In this document: piece by piece, positions 8,025 through 17,078 of the stretch
Numbering within the stretch: the stretch's first letter is position 1
Layout of the letters: each line of letters begins with the position of its first letter
NCBI GenBank assembly: GCA_040752005.1
Contig: JBFMFX010000020.1
Coordinates: 13,154-77,153 of the forward strand
Source of the DNA: RBG-16-66-20 sp040752005
GTDB lineage: Bacteria; Pseudomonadota; Gammaproteobacteria; Burkholderiales; SG8-39
Direction of reading: 5' to 3'
Length of the DNA stretch: 64,000 nt
Made by a program: the position numbers and the translations under genes
Notes under the pieces: generated by a model
Seen by the model: only the letters and a program-made list of their open reading frames with translations
Told to the model about the DNA's origin: nothing
Database searches by the model: none

Positions 8025-9784
8025 ACTGCGGATTCCTGGAACTGGATGCGGTACAGCCGGGCGTAGGCACCGCCGCGCGAAAGCAGTTGCGCGTGCGTCC
8101 CCTCCTCGACGACGCGGCCGCGTTCGAGCACCACGATGCGGTCGGCGCGCTCGACGGTGGACAGGCGATGCGCGATCACGATCGTGGTGCGGCCGCGCAT
8201 GAGCGTCTCGAGCGCCTCCTGGATCAGGCGCTCCGACTCGGAGTCGAGCGCCGAGGTCGCCTCGTCCAGAATCAGCACCGGCGCGTTCTTGAGGAGCGCG
8301 CGCGCGATCGCTAGGCGCTGGCGCTGCCCGCCCGAAAGCCGCATGCCGTTCTCGCCGATCAGGGTGTCCAGGCCCCGAGGCATTTCGCGGATGAACTCCA
8401 TCGCGTGCGCCGCCTCGGCCGCGGCGCGCACCTCGGCCTCCGACGCCCCCTGCATCGCCCCATAGGCGATGTTGGCGCGGATGGTGTCGTTGAAGAGGAC
8501 CACGTCCTGCGACACCAGAGCGAGATTGGCGCGCAGGCTCGCGAGCGTGAGCGACTGCAGGTCGTGTCCGTCGAGCAGGATCCGGCCGGAATCGGGCACG
8601 TAAAAGCGCGGCAGCAGGTTGACGAGCGTGGTCTTGCCGCCGCCAGAGCCGCCCACCAGCGCCACCGTCTCGCCCGGGCGCACGATGAGGCTGACGCCGT
8701 CCAGCGCCGGCTGGGTGCGCGTCGCATAGGTGAAGCGCACGTTCTCGTAGCGGATCTCGCCGCGCGCGCGCCCGAGGGCGATGCTGCCGCGGTCTTCCTC
8801 GACCGGCGTGTCCATCAGGCCGAACACGCTCTCGGCCGAGGCGAGCCCCCGCTGCAGCGGCGCGTTGATCTCGGTCAGCCGCTTGAGCGGCGCGAGCAGC
8901 ATCAGCATCGCGGTGATGAAGGAAGCGAACTCGCCCACCGTGACGCGATTCGAAGCCGCGGCGCCGAGCGCGATATAGACGATGATCGCAAGGGCGCTGG
9001 CGGCGAGCATGTGCGTGACGGGCGTGGCGAGCGCCGCCGCCACCGTGTAGCGCATCTGAAAGCCGCGCAGGCGCCCGGCGGCGCGCTCGAAGCGGCGCAT
9101 CTCGTAGTCCTGCCCGCCGAACACCTTGAGCACCTTGTGGCCCTCGATCGCCTCCTCGAGCACGTGCACGAGTTCGCCGGTCGTGGCGAGCGCCTCGCGC
9201 GTCATGCGCCGCAGGCGGCGCGAGAGCAGCCGCACCATGACGACGATCGGCGGGCCGACCGCAAGCGCGACGAGCGTGAGCTTCCAGTCGAGCCACAGCA
9301 GCCAGGCGATGAGCCCCACAACCGCGATCGTGTCCTTCACCGCCACCGTGAGAACCTGGGTCGCGGCGGTGGTGACGCCCTGCACGTCGTAGGCGATCCG
9401 GGAGAGCACCGCGCCCGAGCTGTGATCGTCGAAAAACCGCGCCGGCAAGTGCACCAGCCGCGCGAACATCCCGCGGCGCAGGTCGAGCACCACGCGGTGC
9501 TCCACCCAGGCAAGGAGATACGATGCCGAGAAAGTGAGCGCGCCGCGCAGCAGAAAGATGCCGACGAGCGCCAGCGCGAATACCGCGGGGGAAAGCGAGC
9601 TCGCGCGGGCGGCGCCGAAGCCGCCGTCGAGCAGCGGCTTCATCAGCGCCGGGAAAAGCGGCTCGGTCGCCGCGGCCGCTACCATGAAGAGCACGGCGGC
9701 GGCGAACGCGCGCGCATACGGCCGCACGTGCGAAAGCAGCCGCGCATAGAGCGCGGCGCTCGATTGCGCGGCCGGCGGCGTCAC
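8021..9784 (-). CDS. msbA: Lipid A export ABC transporter (permease/ATPase)
   Basis: A half-transporter of 587 residues that flips lipid A-core across the inner membrane as a homodimer. The N-terminal half has six hydrophobic segments (for example AFAAAVLFMVAAAATEPLFP and SPAVFALALVGIFLLRGAL). The C-terminal ATPase shows Walker A GGSGGGKTTL, the Q-loop VSQDVVLFNDTI, signature LSGGQRQRLAIARALL, Walker B VLILDEATSALD and the H-loop IAHRLSTV. The start is GTG at 9784 in a GTGA overlap with the Sel1 gene. Length and order match MsbA, and its place inside the core operon is usual. Confidence 0.93.
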   Translation of the reverse strand: MTPPAAQSSAALYARLLSHVRPYARAFAAAVLFMVAAAATEPLFPALMKPLLDGGFGAARASSLSPAVFALALVGIFLLRGALTFSASYLLAWVEHRVVLDLRRGMFARLVHLPARFFDDHSSGAVLSRIAYDVQGVTTAATQVLTVAVKDTIAVVGLIAWLLWLDWKLTLVALAVGPPIVVMVRLLSRRLRRMTREALATTGELVHVLEEAIEGHKVLKVFGGQDYEMRRFERAAGRLRGFQMRYTVAAALATPVTHMLAASALAIIVYIALGAAASNRVTVGEFASFITAMLMLLAPLKRLTEINAPLQRGLASAESVFGLMDTPVEEDRGSIALGRARGEIRYENVRFTYATRTQPALDGVSLIVRPGETVALVGGSGGGKTTLVNLLPRFYVPDSGRILLDGHDLQSLTLASLRANLALVSQDVVLFNDTIRANIAYGAMQGASEAEVRAAAEAAHAMEFIREMPRGLDTLIGENGMRLSGGQRQRLAIARALLKNAPVLILDEATSALDSESERLIQEALETLMRGRTTIVIAHRLSTVERADRIVVLERGRVVEEGTHAQLLSRGGAYARLYRIQFQESAV

Positions 9785-10806
9785 TTCGACGCCTCGTCGC
9801 CCGGCGCTGCCTCGCGCGGCGCGGGCTCGGACCGCGCCGAGCCGATCGGAGGCGTCTTCTCCAGCACACGGCGCACGAACGCATTGGCCTGCGCGTGCCC
9901 GCGGCGCGCGGCCTCCAGCATCCAGCCGTAGGCCTGCGCGGCGTCCTTTTCGACGCCGCGGCCCTCGGCGTAGGCGAGGCCAAGCGCGTAGCTCGCTTCG
10001 GCGTGGCCCTGGCGCGCCGCGAAGCGCAGCCACTTCGCCGCGGTCGCCTCGTCCTTCGGCACGCCGTACAGGCCGCGGTCGTAAGCGGTGGCAAGGAGGT
10101 ACTCGGCATCGGCGAGCTTCTGCGCCGCCGCCTCGGCGAGCCACTTGAGAGCGCGCTGCTCGTCCTTGTCCACGCCGGTGCCGCTGCCGTAAAGGAGCGC
10201 GAGCCGGTATTGCGCCTCGCGGTCCCCGCCTTGGGCGGCGCGCTCGATCAGCTTCGCCGCGGCCTCGGCGTTCTTTTCCACGCCGGCGCGGCCTTCCAGG
10301 TGCAGCAGCCCGAGCAGATAGAGCGCGCGCGGCTGCGCCTGCGCGGCCGCTTTCTCGATCCAGGCGCGCGCGGCCTGCTCGTCGCGCTCGCCACCGGCTC
10401 CCTCCAGCAGCATCTCGCCCAGGTTCGCCTGCGAGGCGGCGTAGCCTTGCTCGGCGGCGAGCCGGAACCACACGCGCGCGGCCTTCAGGTCGCGCACGCC
10501 GTCGGGCGCGCGCTGGAACACGACACCGAGGTTGTGGGCGGAATCCACCCGGCCACGCAGCGCGCCGAGATGGAAGTACTCGATCGCCCGCTTCTCGCTG
10601 CGGGGCATGCCGCGGCCGGCGATGGCGAGCATGCCGAGCATGTGCGAGGCGGCGGCATCGCCCTCGCGCGAGAGCTGCTCCAGCCGCTCGCGCGCCTGCT
10701 GCGTTCCTTCGGCGGCGCGCCTGGCGAGCTCGGCGATCTCCTGCTCGCTCGCCGCGAGCGCCGCGCCCGCACAAAGCGCGGCGAGCAGCGCAAACACGCG
10801 CCTCAC
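9781..10806 (-). CDS. Exported Sel1-repeat protein
   Basis: A 341-residue protein with an N-terminal signal peptide (VRRVFALLAALCAGAALAA) followed by about seven Sel1-type TPR repeats with the GxxYxxGxGVxKDxxxAxxW pattern, for example ALLYGSGTGVDKDEQRALKW and GLAYAEGRGVEKDAAQAYGW. Such repeats are protein-interaction scaffolds in the periplasm. The GTG start at 10806 overlaps the stop of the upstream glycosyltransferase (GTGA), and its own stop overlaps msbA. It may support an envelope assembly step, but nothing in it shows enzymatic activity. Function unknown. Confidence 0.85.
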   Translation of the reverse strand: MRRVFALLAALCAGAALAASEQEIAELARRAAEGTQQARERLEQLSREGDAAASHMLGMLAIAGRGMPRSEKRAIEYFHLGALRGRVDSAHNLGVVFQRAPDGVRDLKAARVWFRLAAEQGYAASQANLGEMLLEGAGGERDEQAARAWIEKAAAQAQPRALYLLGLLHLEGRAGVEKNAEAAAKLIERAAQGGDREAQYRLALLYGSGTGVDKDEQRALKWLAEAAAQKLADAEYLLATAYDRGLYGVPKDEATAAKWLRFAARQGHAEASYALGLAYAEGRGVEKDAAQAYGWMLEAARRGHAQANAFVRRVLEKTPPIGSARSEPAPREAAPGDEASK

Positions 10807-11939
10807 GGCGTACTCCGCGCGGCGAGCGCCGCGTACAGCGAGACCAGTTCGGATGCCATCCTGTCCAATCCGTAGTTCTCCGCGCTCGCGCGCGCCGCCG
10901 CCTGCATGCCGGGGGCCTCGCGCGCCGCCCGCACCATCAGCGCCGCCAGGCCCTGCGCATCGGCGGGATCGCAGATCCATCCGGTTCGCCCGGGCGCGAC
11001 GATCTCGGCCGCGCCCGAGCGCGCGCCGACGATCGCCGGCAGCCCCATGGCGAGCGCCTCGAGCGCCGTGTTGGGAAAGGGGTCGTAGCGGGTGGGAAGG
11101 ATAAAGCAATCCGCGGCGGCATAGAGCGGGCGCACGTCCTCGCGAGCGCCGAGAAACCGCACGCGCCTCGCCACGCCCAGCTTGCCTGCCAGCCGCGCGA
11201 AGCGCTCCGCATGCCGATCGCGGCCGGCGATCGCGAGCGCGAAGTCTTCGCCTGCGGTGCGCGCGAGCGCGGCGAGCGCGGCGTCCAGCCCCTTGCGCGC
11301 GAACCCCGAGCCGACGAAGAGAAAGAGAAACTCGCGCTCGCCCACGCCGAGCGCCGCGCGCGTCGGCTCGCGCAGGTGCGCGCGGCTGCGCGGATGGAAG
11401 TGTTCCAGATCCACGCCGTTGTAGATCACGTGCAGCTTCTCTTGCGCGAGCCCGAACGCCGCGGCGATCTCCTCGCGCACCATGTTCGAATTGCAGATCA
11501 CGGCCTGAAGGCGCGGATCGGTGAACATCGCGCGCTCGGCCTCGCAGACGTAGCGGTGGTACGGATTGAGCGCAAGGCCGAGCCGCCCGGCCGGCCCGGC
11601 CAGCTCGCGGCGGATGGCGAGCCAGTTGCGGTGCACGCCGTCGCCGGCGCGGTAAATGGTGCAGCCGGGAATGCGCTCGTGCGACTGCACCAGATCGAAG
11701 CCGGCGGCACTCCAGGCCTTGCGCGCCGCGCGCGCGAACGACGCGTCGCGCCAGAGGCTTCCGATGTAGAAAGGGTCCACCGTGAGCACCCGGCGCGCGC
11801 CGCCGCCCCAGCCTGCGGCCGAACGCGCGATCAGCGTCACCTCGACGCCGGCGCGCTCGAGCGCGGGCAACGCGCGCTCGATGATGCGCTCGGCGCCCCC
11901 ATAGGGGTTGTAGCGCTGCCGCACCAGCGCAAGGCGCAC
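10803..11939 (-). CDS. Glycosyltransferase family 4, WaaG-like (LPS core)
   Basis: A 378-residue GT4 enzyme resembling UDP-glucose:(heptosyl)LPS glucosyltransferases. Seen: the opening VRQRYNPYGGAERII, the acceptor-side SHERIPGCTIYRAGDGVH (a WaaG-like signature), CNSNMVREEI, IYNGVDLEHFHP, LFVGSGFARKGLDAAL and PTRYDPFPNTALEALAMGLP with the E-x7-E donor-binding element. It starts at GTG 11939, ten bases after the WaaQ-like gene. I infer that it adds the first hexose to the inner core heptose. Confidence 0.87.
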   Translation of the reverse strand: MRLALVRQRYNPYGGAERIIERALPALERAGVEVTLIARSAAGWGGGARRVLTVDPFYIGSLWRDASFARAARKAWSAAGFDLVQSHERIPGCTIYRAGDGVHRNWLAIRRELAGPAGRLGLALNPYHRYVCEAERAMFTDPRLQAVICNSNMVREEIAAAFGLAQEKLHVIYNGVDLEHFHPRSRAHLREPTRAALGVGEREFLFLFVGSGFARKGLDAALAALARTAGEDFALAIAGRDRHAERFARLAGKLGVARRVRFLGAREDVRPLYAAADCFILPTRYDPFPNTALEALAMGLPAIVGARSGAAEIVAPGRTGWICDPADAQGLAALMVRAAREAPGMQAAARASAENYGLDRMASELVSLYAALAARSTP

Positions 11940-11949
11940 GGCCGCCCGC

Positions 11950-13026
11950 CTACCCGAGCAGCGCGCGCGCTGCGGCGTGCACCGCCTCGACCGGCAGCGT
12001 CGTCAGGCATTCGCTCACCTTGCCGCCACCGCAGCCGTCCAGGCCGCAGGGCCGGCAGGTATGGCCGCTCGCGACCACCCGGTGCGCGGTCATCCACGGG
12101 CCCCACTCGTGCTCGCCGCTCGGGCCGAAGAGCGCCACCGTCGGCGTGCCCATCGCGGCGGCCACGTGCATCGGCATCGAGTCCATGCCGATGAACAGTC
12201 TTGCGCGCGCGGCGAGCGCCCCAAGTTCCTTGATCGAGAGCATGCCGGCGAGATTCACCACCGCGCCCTCGGCGAGCGCGGCGATCTCGCCCGCAAGATC
12301 GGTCTCGGACTTCTCCGGCGCCGCGGTGAGCACCACGCGATGGCCGTCGGCCGCAAGGCGCAGGATCAGCTCGGCGTTCTCTCTCGCCGGCCAGCACTTG
12401 AAGCGCCAGCGCGAGGTGGGATGCAGATGCACGAACCCGCCCGCTGCGAGTCCGTGCTCTGCAAGCAGCGATTCGATGCGCCGCTCGGCCTCGGCGCCGG
12501 GCACGAAGCGCACGCGCCGCTCCTCCGGCCCGGGCTGGATGCCGATGCGCCGCAGCGCATCCAGATTGAGCTCGACCTGATGGCGCCGGCCGCCCCCCAC
12601 CACCGGATACAGGTGCGTGAAGCTTCGCACCCAGAGCGCGCCACGCGCGGGCACGATCGGCGCGACCGAATAGGCCGGCTTGAGAAGCCGCGCGAGCCAC
12701 GCCCCGCGCCAGTGGCCCGAAAGATGCACGATGAGGTCGTAGCGCCGTGCCGCGAGCGCCGAATAAAGCCGCCATTCGGCCGCGGCGCGCGCGTGCGGCG
12801 CTCGCTCGCGCCAGCGCCGGCCGACGGTGTGCAGGGCGGCGAGCGCCGGATGCCCTTCGAGCATCGGCGCGGTGTCGTCGTACACCAGCGCGTCAATCTC
12901 CGCCGCCGGCGCATACGCCTTCAGCACCGACAGCACCGGCGCGGCGAGCAGCACGTCGCCGTGATGGCGCAGCTTGATGACGAGCGCACGCGCGATCGAA
13001 CGCAGCGGAACGGCGTCCTTTACCAC
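11950..13026 (-). CDS. waaQ: LPS heptosyltransferase III-like (WaaQ family)
   Basis: A 358-residue GT9 enzyme that probably adds a branching heptose to the LPS inner core. Seen: ALVIKLRHHGDVLLAAPVLS, the family opening with His-Gly-Asp; LIVHLSGHWRGAWLARLL; FVHLHPTSRWRFKCWPAREN, which closely follows the WaaQ consensus; FIGMDSMPMHVAAAMGTPTV and FGPSGEHEWGPW. The start is GTG at 13026. It is first in the LPS operon, 47 bases downstream of the B12 operon's last gene, so read-through from the B12 riboswitch is conceivable. Confidence 0.87.
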   Translation of the reverse strand: MVKDAVPLRSIARALVIKLRHHGDVLLAAPVLSVLKAYAPAAEIDALVYDDTAPMLEGHPALAALHTVGRRWRERAPHARAAAEWRLYSALAARRYDLIVHLSGHWRGAWLARLLKPAYSVAPIVPARGALWVRSFTHLYPVVGGGRRHQVELNLDALRRIGIQPGPEERRVRFVPGAEAERRIESLLAEHGLAAGGFVHLHPTSRWRFKCWPARENAELILRLAADGHRVVLTAAPEKSETDLAGEIAALAEGAVVNLAGMLSIKELGALAARARLFIGMDSMPMHVAAAMGTPTVALFGPSGEHEWGPWMTAHRVVASGHTCRPCGLDGCGGGKVSECLTTLPVEAVHAAARALLG

Positions 13027-13073
13027 GCAACGCAGAATACCATCAGGCGGCAGGCGCCCTCGGGCGCGATCGC

Positions 13074-13739
13074 TCAGGCAGAAAGGAGATCGGCGAACAC
13101 GAAGCCGTCGCGCTCGACCACCTCGCCCGCGCGAGCGGCGATCGGGGCGCGAAACATGGGACCTGCAAACGCAAAGGTGTGGAACTCGCCGCGCTCGCCG
13201 CAAGGGTCCACCTCGGGCGGCACCGCGGCGACAAACGCCGGGTCGTAGACCCGCCCCGCCCACTCGCGCGGCGCCTGCCGCGGATCCACGCATACGATCC
13301 AGGCGCGCAGGCCCGCTGCGGTCATGTGCGCGGCCAGTGCGCGCGTGTCGCGGCCCCATAGCGGAAAGAGCGGATCGAGCCCGGTACCGGCGAGCAGCGC
13401 CTCGCGGTAGCGGCGCACGTCCTCGAGGAACAGGTCGCCGAACGCTAGGTGCGTCGCCCCTTCGCGTACCACCTCGGCGACAAACGATCGCATCGCCGCC
13501 TCGTAGTGCTCGTTCGAGCAAGGGTACGAAAGCGGCAGGACGCGAAGCGGTAGACCGGCCGCGCGAGCCTGTTCTTCGAGGAGCGCGCGCCGCACGCCGT
13601 GCATCGCGACGCGGTCGAACGCTTCGGTCACGGTGCAAACCAGGCCAAGAAGCTCCACTCCCGGGTCGGCGCGCAGCACCTCGAGCGCCCAGGCGCTGTC
13701 CTTGCCGCTCGACCACGAAAGGTAAACGCGCTTATGCAC
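13074..13739 (-). CDS. DUF71/COG2102 PP-loop ATPase, B12-linked subgroup
   Basis: A 221-residue ATP-pyrophosphatase of the Dph6-like DUF71 family. Seen: the PP-loop SWSSGKDSAWALEVL at residues 7-21, then LPLRVLPLSYPCSNEHYE and THLAFGDLFLEDVRRYRE, with the conserved Gly-Asp and Glu-Asp typical of the family. Archaeal and eukaryotic members amidate diphthine, but bacteria lack diphthamide. Comparative genomics has predicted that a bacterial DUF71-B12 subgroup acts in cobalamin salvage. Here it is the last gene of a riboswitch-controlled B12 operon and overlaps the BtuF-like gene by 8 bases (GTG start at 13739), which fits that prediction. The substrate is unknown. Confidence 0.82.
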   Translation of the reverse strand: MHKRVYLSWSSGKDSAWALEVLRADPGVELLGLVCTVTEAFDRVAMHGVRRALLEEQARAAGLPLRVLPLSYPCSNEHYEAAMRSFVAEVVREGATHLAFGDLFLEDVRRYREALLAGTGLDPLFPLWGRDTRALAAHMTAAGLRAWIVCVDPRQAPREWAGRVYDPAFVAAVPPEVDPCGERGEFHTFAFAGPMFRAPIAARAGEVVERDGFVFADLLSA

Positions 13740-14565
13740 CGCCCGCCCCGGGCGCCGACGCGCGCGCCCTTGCCGCCACCCAGTCGGCGAAGATCGCGTG
13801 CATGTGGCGCACGCCGTCGGTGAGGGCAGCCGGCCCCGGCGCGAGGATCTCGGCGGACTTGATCTCGAACAGCAGGCCGTCGCGCACCGCCGGAATTTCT
13901 TCCCATCCCGGCCGCGCACGCATCCGCTCCGGCCGGAACTTCTTTCCGCACCATGACGCGAGAATGATGTCCGGACGCGCGGCAACCACCTGCGCGGGAT
14001 TCTCGATGATGCGCCCCTGGGCCTGCGGCGCCCGCGCGCGCTCGGCGAACACATCCTCGCCTCCCGCAAGCTGGATCAGCTCGGACACCCAGCCGATGCC
14101 GCAGATCATCGGTTCGTCCCATTCCTCGAAGTACACGCGGGGCCGCGTCACGAAGCGCGCCGCGCGGCCGCGGATCTCCTCCAGCCCGGCAGCCAGTTCG
14201 GCGGCGAGGGCTTCGCCGCGCGCGCGCGCACCGACCAGCGCGGCGAGCGTGCGCACCATGCCCAGGATCCCGGCGACCGAGCGCTGATTGAATACGAGGA
14301 CGTTGAGCCCGCACCGGATGAGATCGCGCGCGATGTCGGCCTGCAGGTCCGAAAAACCGATCACCAGGTCCGGTTTCAGCGCGAGGATCCGATCGGTTCG
14401 CGCCTGCAGGAACGCCGCCACGCGGGGTTTTTCACGCCGCGCGCGCGGCGGGCGCACCGTGTAGCCCGAAATGCCGACCACGCGCCGCTCCTCGCCGAGC
14501 AGGTACAGCGTCTCGGTCGTTTCCTCGGTGAGGCAGACGATGCGCGAGGGCAGGTTTTCTGTCAT
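13732..14565 (-). CDS. BtuF-like cobalamin-binding protein lacking a signal peptide
   Basis: A 277-residue protein of the helical-backbone metal receptor superfamily. Two alpha/beta lobes are recognisable: IVCLTEETTETLYLLGEE and the region around PDLVIGFSDLQADIA, a long linking helix (residues about 105-140), then RVYFEEWDEPMICGIGW and RPDIILASWCGKKFRPE. Classical BtuF is periplasmic, but this one starts at ATG 14565 with a polar N-terminus and no hydrophobic leader in the upstream frame, so it is predicted to be cytoplasmic. No BtuC or BtuD gene is nearby. It follows btuM and precedes the DUF71 gene, suggesting a role after uptake. Confidence 0.82.
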   Translation of the reverse strand: MTENLPSRIVCLTEETTETLYLLGEERRVVGISGYTVRPPRARREKPRVAAFLQARTDRILALKPDLVIGFSDLQADIARDLIRCGLNVLVFNQRSVAGILGMVRTLAALVGARARGEALAAELAAGLEEIRGRAARFVTRPRVYFEEWDEPMICGIGWVSELIQLAGGEDVFAERARAPQAQGRIIENPAQVVAARPDIILASWCGKKFRPERMRARPGWEEIPAVRDGLLFEIKSAEILAPGPAALTDGVRHMHAIFADWVAARARASAPGAGGA

Positions 14566-14571
14566 CCGAAA

Positions 14572-14597
14572 CGGGGCCAGACCCGAGTCCGGCCCCG
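14572..14597. repeat. Inverted repeat between btuM and the BtuF-like gene
   Basis: A near-palindrome with arms CGGGGCC (14572-14578) and GGCCCCG (14591-14597), flanked by a T-run on the plus strand. Its GTCTGGCC/GAGTCCGG core resembles the hairpins at 41917-41938 and 55408-55428. It may attenuate or protect the mRNA within the B12 operon, or be a dispersed REP-like element. Confidence 0.5.
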
Positions 14598-14600
14598 CTT

Positions 14601-15179
14601 TTACGGCGCTGCCGGCCTTGCCGTTCGCGCCGCGAGGCGGTCGGCGAGCGTCGCGGCGGCGAGCGCGGCCGCGACGTACGCCGCCGTGCTCGCCAGATAG
14701 GGCGGAAAGTACTTCGCCACGCGCACCGCGTATTCCGCCGCCGACAGCTCGCCGAAGTAGCCGGAGAAGGCGTAGAAGCCGGCGTTCGAGATCACGAACC
14801 ACAGCGCCGTCCCGGCGGCAAGGGCCGCGGCAAGGCGCACCCACTCGCGCCAGCGCTCGCGCGGGCGACCGGCGCACCAGACCCCGCTCGCCCAGAGACA
14901 CCCGTAAGCCGGGGCCAGAATCGCGTAGGCGGGCGTCACGCACCAGCCGCTCGTGCCGCCGTAGGCGATCGCCAGATAGTCCACCAGCGCCGCCTCGGCG
15001 AGGAACGCGCCGAAGAGCGCCGCGCGCCCGAGCGCAAGCCCGCCGAGGAAAAACACCGCGAGCGAGGCGTCCGGCAGCTGCAGCAGCGAGCCGAAGGGGT
15101 GAGAGCGCGTCGCCGCCATGAGCGACGCAAGGCCGAGCGCGATCGCCAGCTCACGCGAGGAAAGACGCCTTGCTTGCAT
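14601..15179 (-). CDS. btuM: BtuM, solitary ECF-type vitamin B12 transporter
   Basis: A 192-residue inner-membrane protein with about six hydrophobic segments. It matches BtuM, a group III ECF S-component that works without its own ATPase module and was characterised in Thiobacillus denitrificans. A cysteine stands at residue 80 within GGTSGWCVTPAYAIL, with Asp67 and Tyr85 nearby; Cys80 is the position reported, as I recall, to ligate cobalt and remove cyanide from cyanocobalamin. ATG at 15179 gives this numbering directly. It lies 17 bases downstream of btuB under a cobalamin riboswitch, which strongly supports the call. Confidence 0.88.
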   Translation of the reverse strand: MQARRLSSRELAIALGLASLMAATRSHPFGSLLQLPDASLAVFFLGGLALGRAALFGAFLAEAALVDYLAIAYGGTSGWCVTPAYAILAPAYGCLWASGVWCAGRPRERWREWVRLAAALAAGTALWFVISNAGFYAFSGYFGELSAAEYAVRVAKYFPPYLASTAAYVAAALAAATLADRLAARTARPAAP

Positions 15180-15196
15180 TGCCGCCTCCGTCGGGT

Positions 15197-17029
15197 TCAG
15201 AGTTCGTGGCGCAGACCGGCGCTCAGCCTGCGCCCCTGCGTGTGATAGCCGTGCGCGAGCGAGTAATCGCGGTCGAACGCGTTGTCGAGTCTCACGTACA
15301 GCGAGGCGCTCTTCGAGAACCGGTACTCGGCGAGCGCGTTGAAGATCTCGTACCCGCCGAGCTCGACACGCTGCGCCGGGAACGCGGTGATGTGATTGTC
15401 GAAGCGCCGGCCGCTGGCGAGCAGCTCCACCGATGCGCGCCACGGGCCCCAGGACTTGCCGATGGCGAGGCTGCCGAAGCTCTTTGCGCGGCGGATGAGT
15501 TGCGCCTCGCCTGCGGCGCTCTTCTGCACCGGATCCTGGAGCGTGAGACTCGCCTTGACCTCCGCGCCCCACAGAACCCCGCGGTAGGACAGCTCCAGGC
15601 CCGAGATCTCGGCCTCGTTCACGTTGACAATCGGGAACGGGTTGATCAGATCCACGATTCTCGAGCGGAACCCGACGGCGCGCGCAACGTGCGGGCCGCT
15701 CGCGTACTGGAGGCCGATTTCGGCGCTCCGCGACCGCTCCGGCCTCAGATCCGGATTGCCGAAGCCGGGAAAGAACAGTTCGTTGAACGTCGGGGCACGG
15801 AAGGCGCGCGAGGCCGAGGCGATCACCCTCCAGTCGGAGCTGAGGTCGAATCCGTAGCCGGCGAAGTAGGTGCGCGCGCGCCCGAAGTCCGAGTAGCGCT
15901 CATCGCGCAGGTTGAGCTGCACGCCGTGCCGGCCGATGCGCCCGACATAGCCTGCAGCGAGCGCGTCCACGTCGCGCCCGGTGCGCACGTAGGCGGTGGT
16001 GCTCGACACCGCCTGGCGCAGATGCTCCAGCCCGAGCGTCACCGTGTGCTCGGGTGCCACCAGCAGGTCGTTCTGCCAGCGCAGCTCGGTGTTGCGGGTA
16101 CGCGTGCGGCTGGTCGCACTGTCGTTCGTGAACGTGTCGAAGCGATCGCGCCCCTCCGACAGCGACAGGCGCGAGAGCCAGCGCGAGGCAAGCTGGTTGT
16201 TCGAATAGACGAGCGCCGAGCCGACGCCGGTCGCGCCATGGTGCCGGTCCGCAGGCGCGCCGAACGCGTTGTCGAACTCGACGCGTCCGTCGGTGGAGAA
16301 AAGGCGCAGCCCCGCTTCGTGGCCGGGCGCAAAGCGATGCGCGAGACTCGCCGAAAGCGAGGCGTTGCGGTAGCCATCGCGGTCGGGATTGGCGTTCGGC
16401 ACGATGTCGGTGCGGATCGCCGAGAACCCGCCGGTGCGAAAGCCCGAGGCGTTCACCGAAAAGCGCGTCGCGCCGTGCTCGCCAGCGAAGCCGAGCCGCA
16501 GGCGCGCCGTGTTCTCGCCCCCCGCGGCGAGCTCGGCGCTTGCGTGTGGCGCACCGCGGCCCTGCCGCGTGAAGACCTGGATCACGCCGCCGATCGCCCC
16601 CGAGCCGTAGAGGCTGGAGACGTTGCCGCGCACGATCTCGACGCGCTCGATCTGGTCGAGCATGAGCTGGTCCAGTTGCGTCGCGCCGGTGGTGAGGCTC
16701 GCGACCCTCACGCCGTCCACCAGCACCAGCACCTGGTTGGTCGCCGCCCCGCGCAGAAATGTGCCCGAGACGGTGCCGATGCCACCGTTTTGCGAGAACT
16801 CGAATCCGGCCTCGCGCCTGAGCAGCGCGAGCAGATCCACCGCGCCGGATTCGCGGATCTCGCGCCCGGTGATCACCGTGGTGTGCGGAATCGCGTCGCG
16901 CATCCGCTGTTCGGTGCGCGTGGCGGTGACGACCACGGCGTCCTCTTCGGCGCGGGCTGGATGCGCGAGGGCGACGGACAGTCCGAAGACGGACGCCGCG
17001 AGAGCGGCCACGAAGCAAGGCGAAGTCAT
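15197..17029 (-). CDS. btuB: TonB-dependent vitamin B12 receptor
   Basis: Outer-membrane beta-barrel of 610 residues for TonB-dependent cobalamin uptake. Seen: signal peptide (about residues 1-27, ending ALAHPARA), a TonB box in EEDAVVVTATRT, a plug domain (TTVITGREIRESGAVDLLAL; LVDGVRV; QIERVEIVRG; LYGSGAIGGVIQVFT), a barrel with many alternating strands and a C-terminal strand ending in LSAGLRHEL. The start at 17029 has a strong Shine-Dalgarno, GGAGG at 17034-17038. A cobalamin riboswitch precedes it, and a small hairpin (17042-17059) sits just upstream of the ribosome-binding site. First gene of the B12 operon. Confidence 0.94.
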   Translation of the reverse strand: MTSPCFVAALAASVFGLSVALAHPARAEEDAVVVTATRTEQRMRDAIPHTTVITGREIRESGAVDLLALLRREAGFEFSQNGGIGTVSGTFLRGAATNQVLVLVDGVRVASLTTGATQLDQLMLDQIERVEIVRGNVSSLYGSGAIGGVIQVFTRQGRGAPHASAELAAGGENTARLRLGFAGEHGATRFSVNASGFRTGGFSAIRTDIVPNANPDRDGYRNASLSASLAHRFAPGHEAGLRLFSTDGRVEFDNAFGAPADRHHGATGVGSALVYSNNQLASRWLSRLSLSEGRDRFDTFTNDSATSRTRTRNTELRWQNDLLVAPEHTVTLGLEHLRQAVSSTTAYVRTGRDVDALAAGYVGRIGRHGVQLNLRDERYSDFGRARTYFAGYGFDLSSDWRVIASASRAFRAPTFNELFFPGFGNPDLRPERSRSAEIGLQYASGPHVARAVGFRSRIVDLINPFPIVNVNEAEISGLELSYRGVLWGAEVKASLTLQDPVQKSAAGEAQLIRRAKSFGSLAIGKSWGPWRASVELLASGRRFDNHITAFPAQRVELGGYEIFNALAEYRFSKSASLYVRLDNAFDRDYSLAHGYHTQGRRLSAGLRHEL

Positions 17030-17078
17030 GGAATCCTCCCTGGCGTCTTCCCCGACGCCGCAAGCAGGTTGAACACTG

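Noticed and set aside
6924..10109. A single 1061-codon frame covering a glycosyltransferase and part of msbA and Sel1
   Set aside because: Only the C-terminal 366 residues are real; the rest is antisense-type sequence in another frame of msbA and the Sel1 gene.
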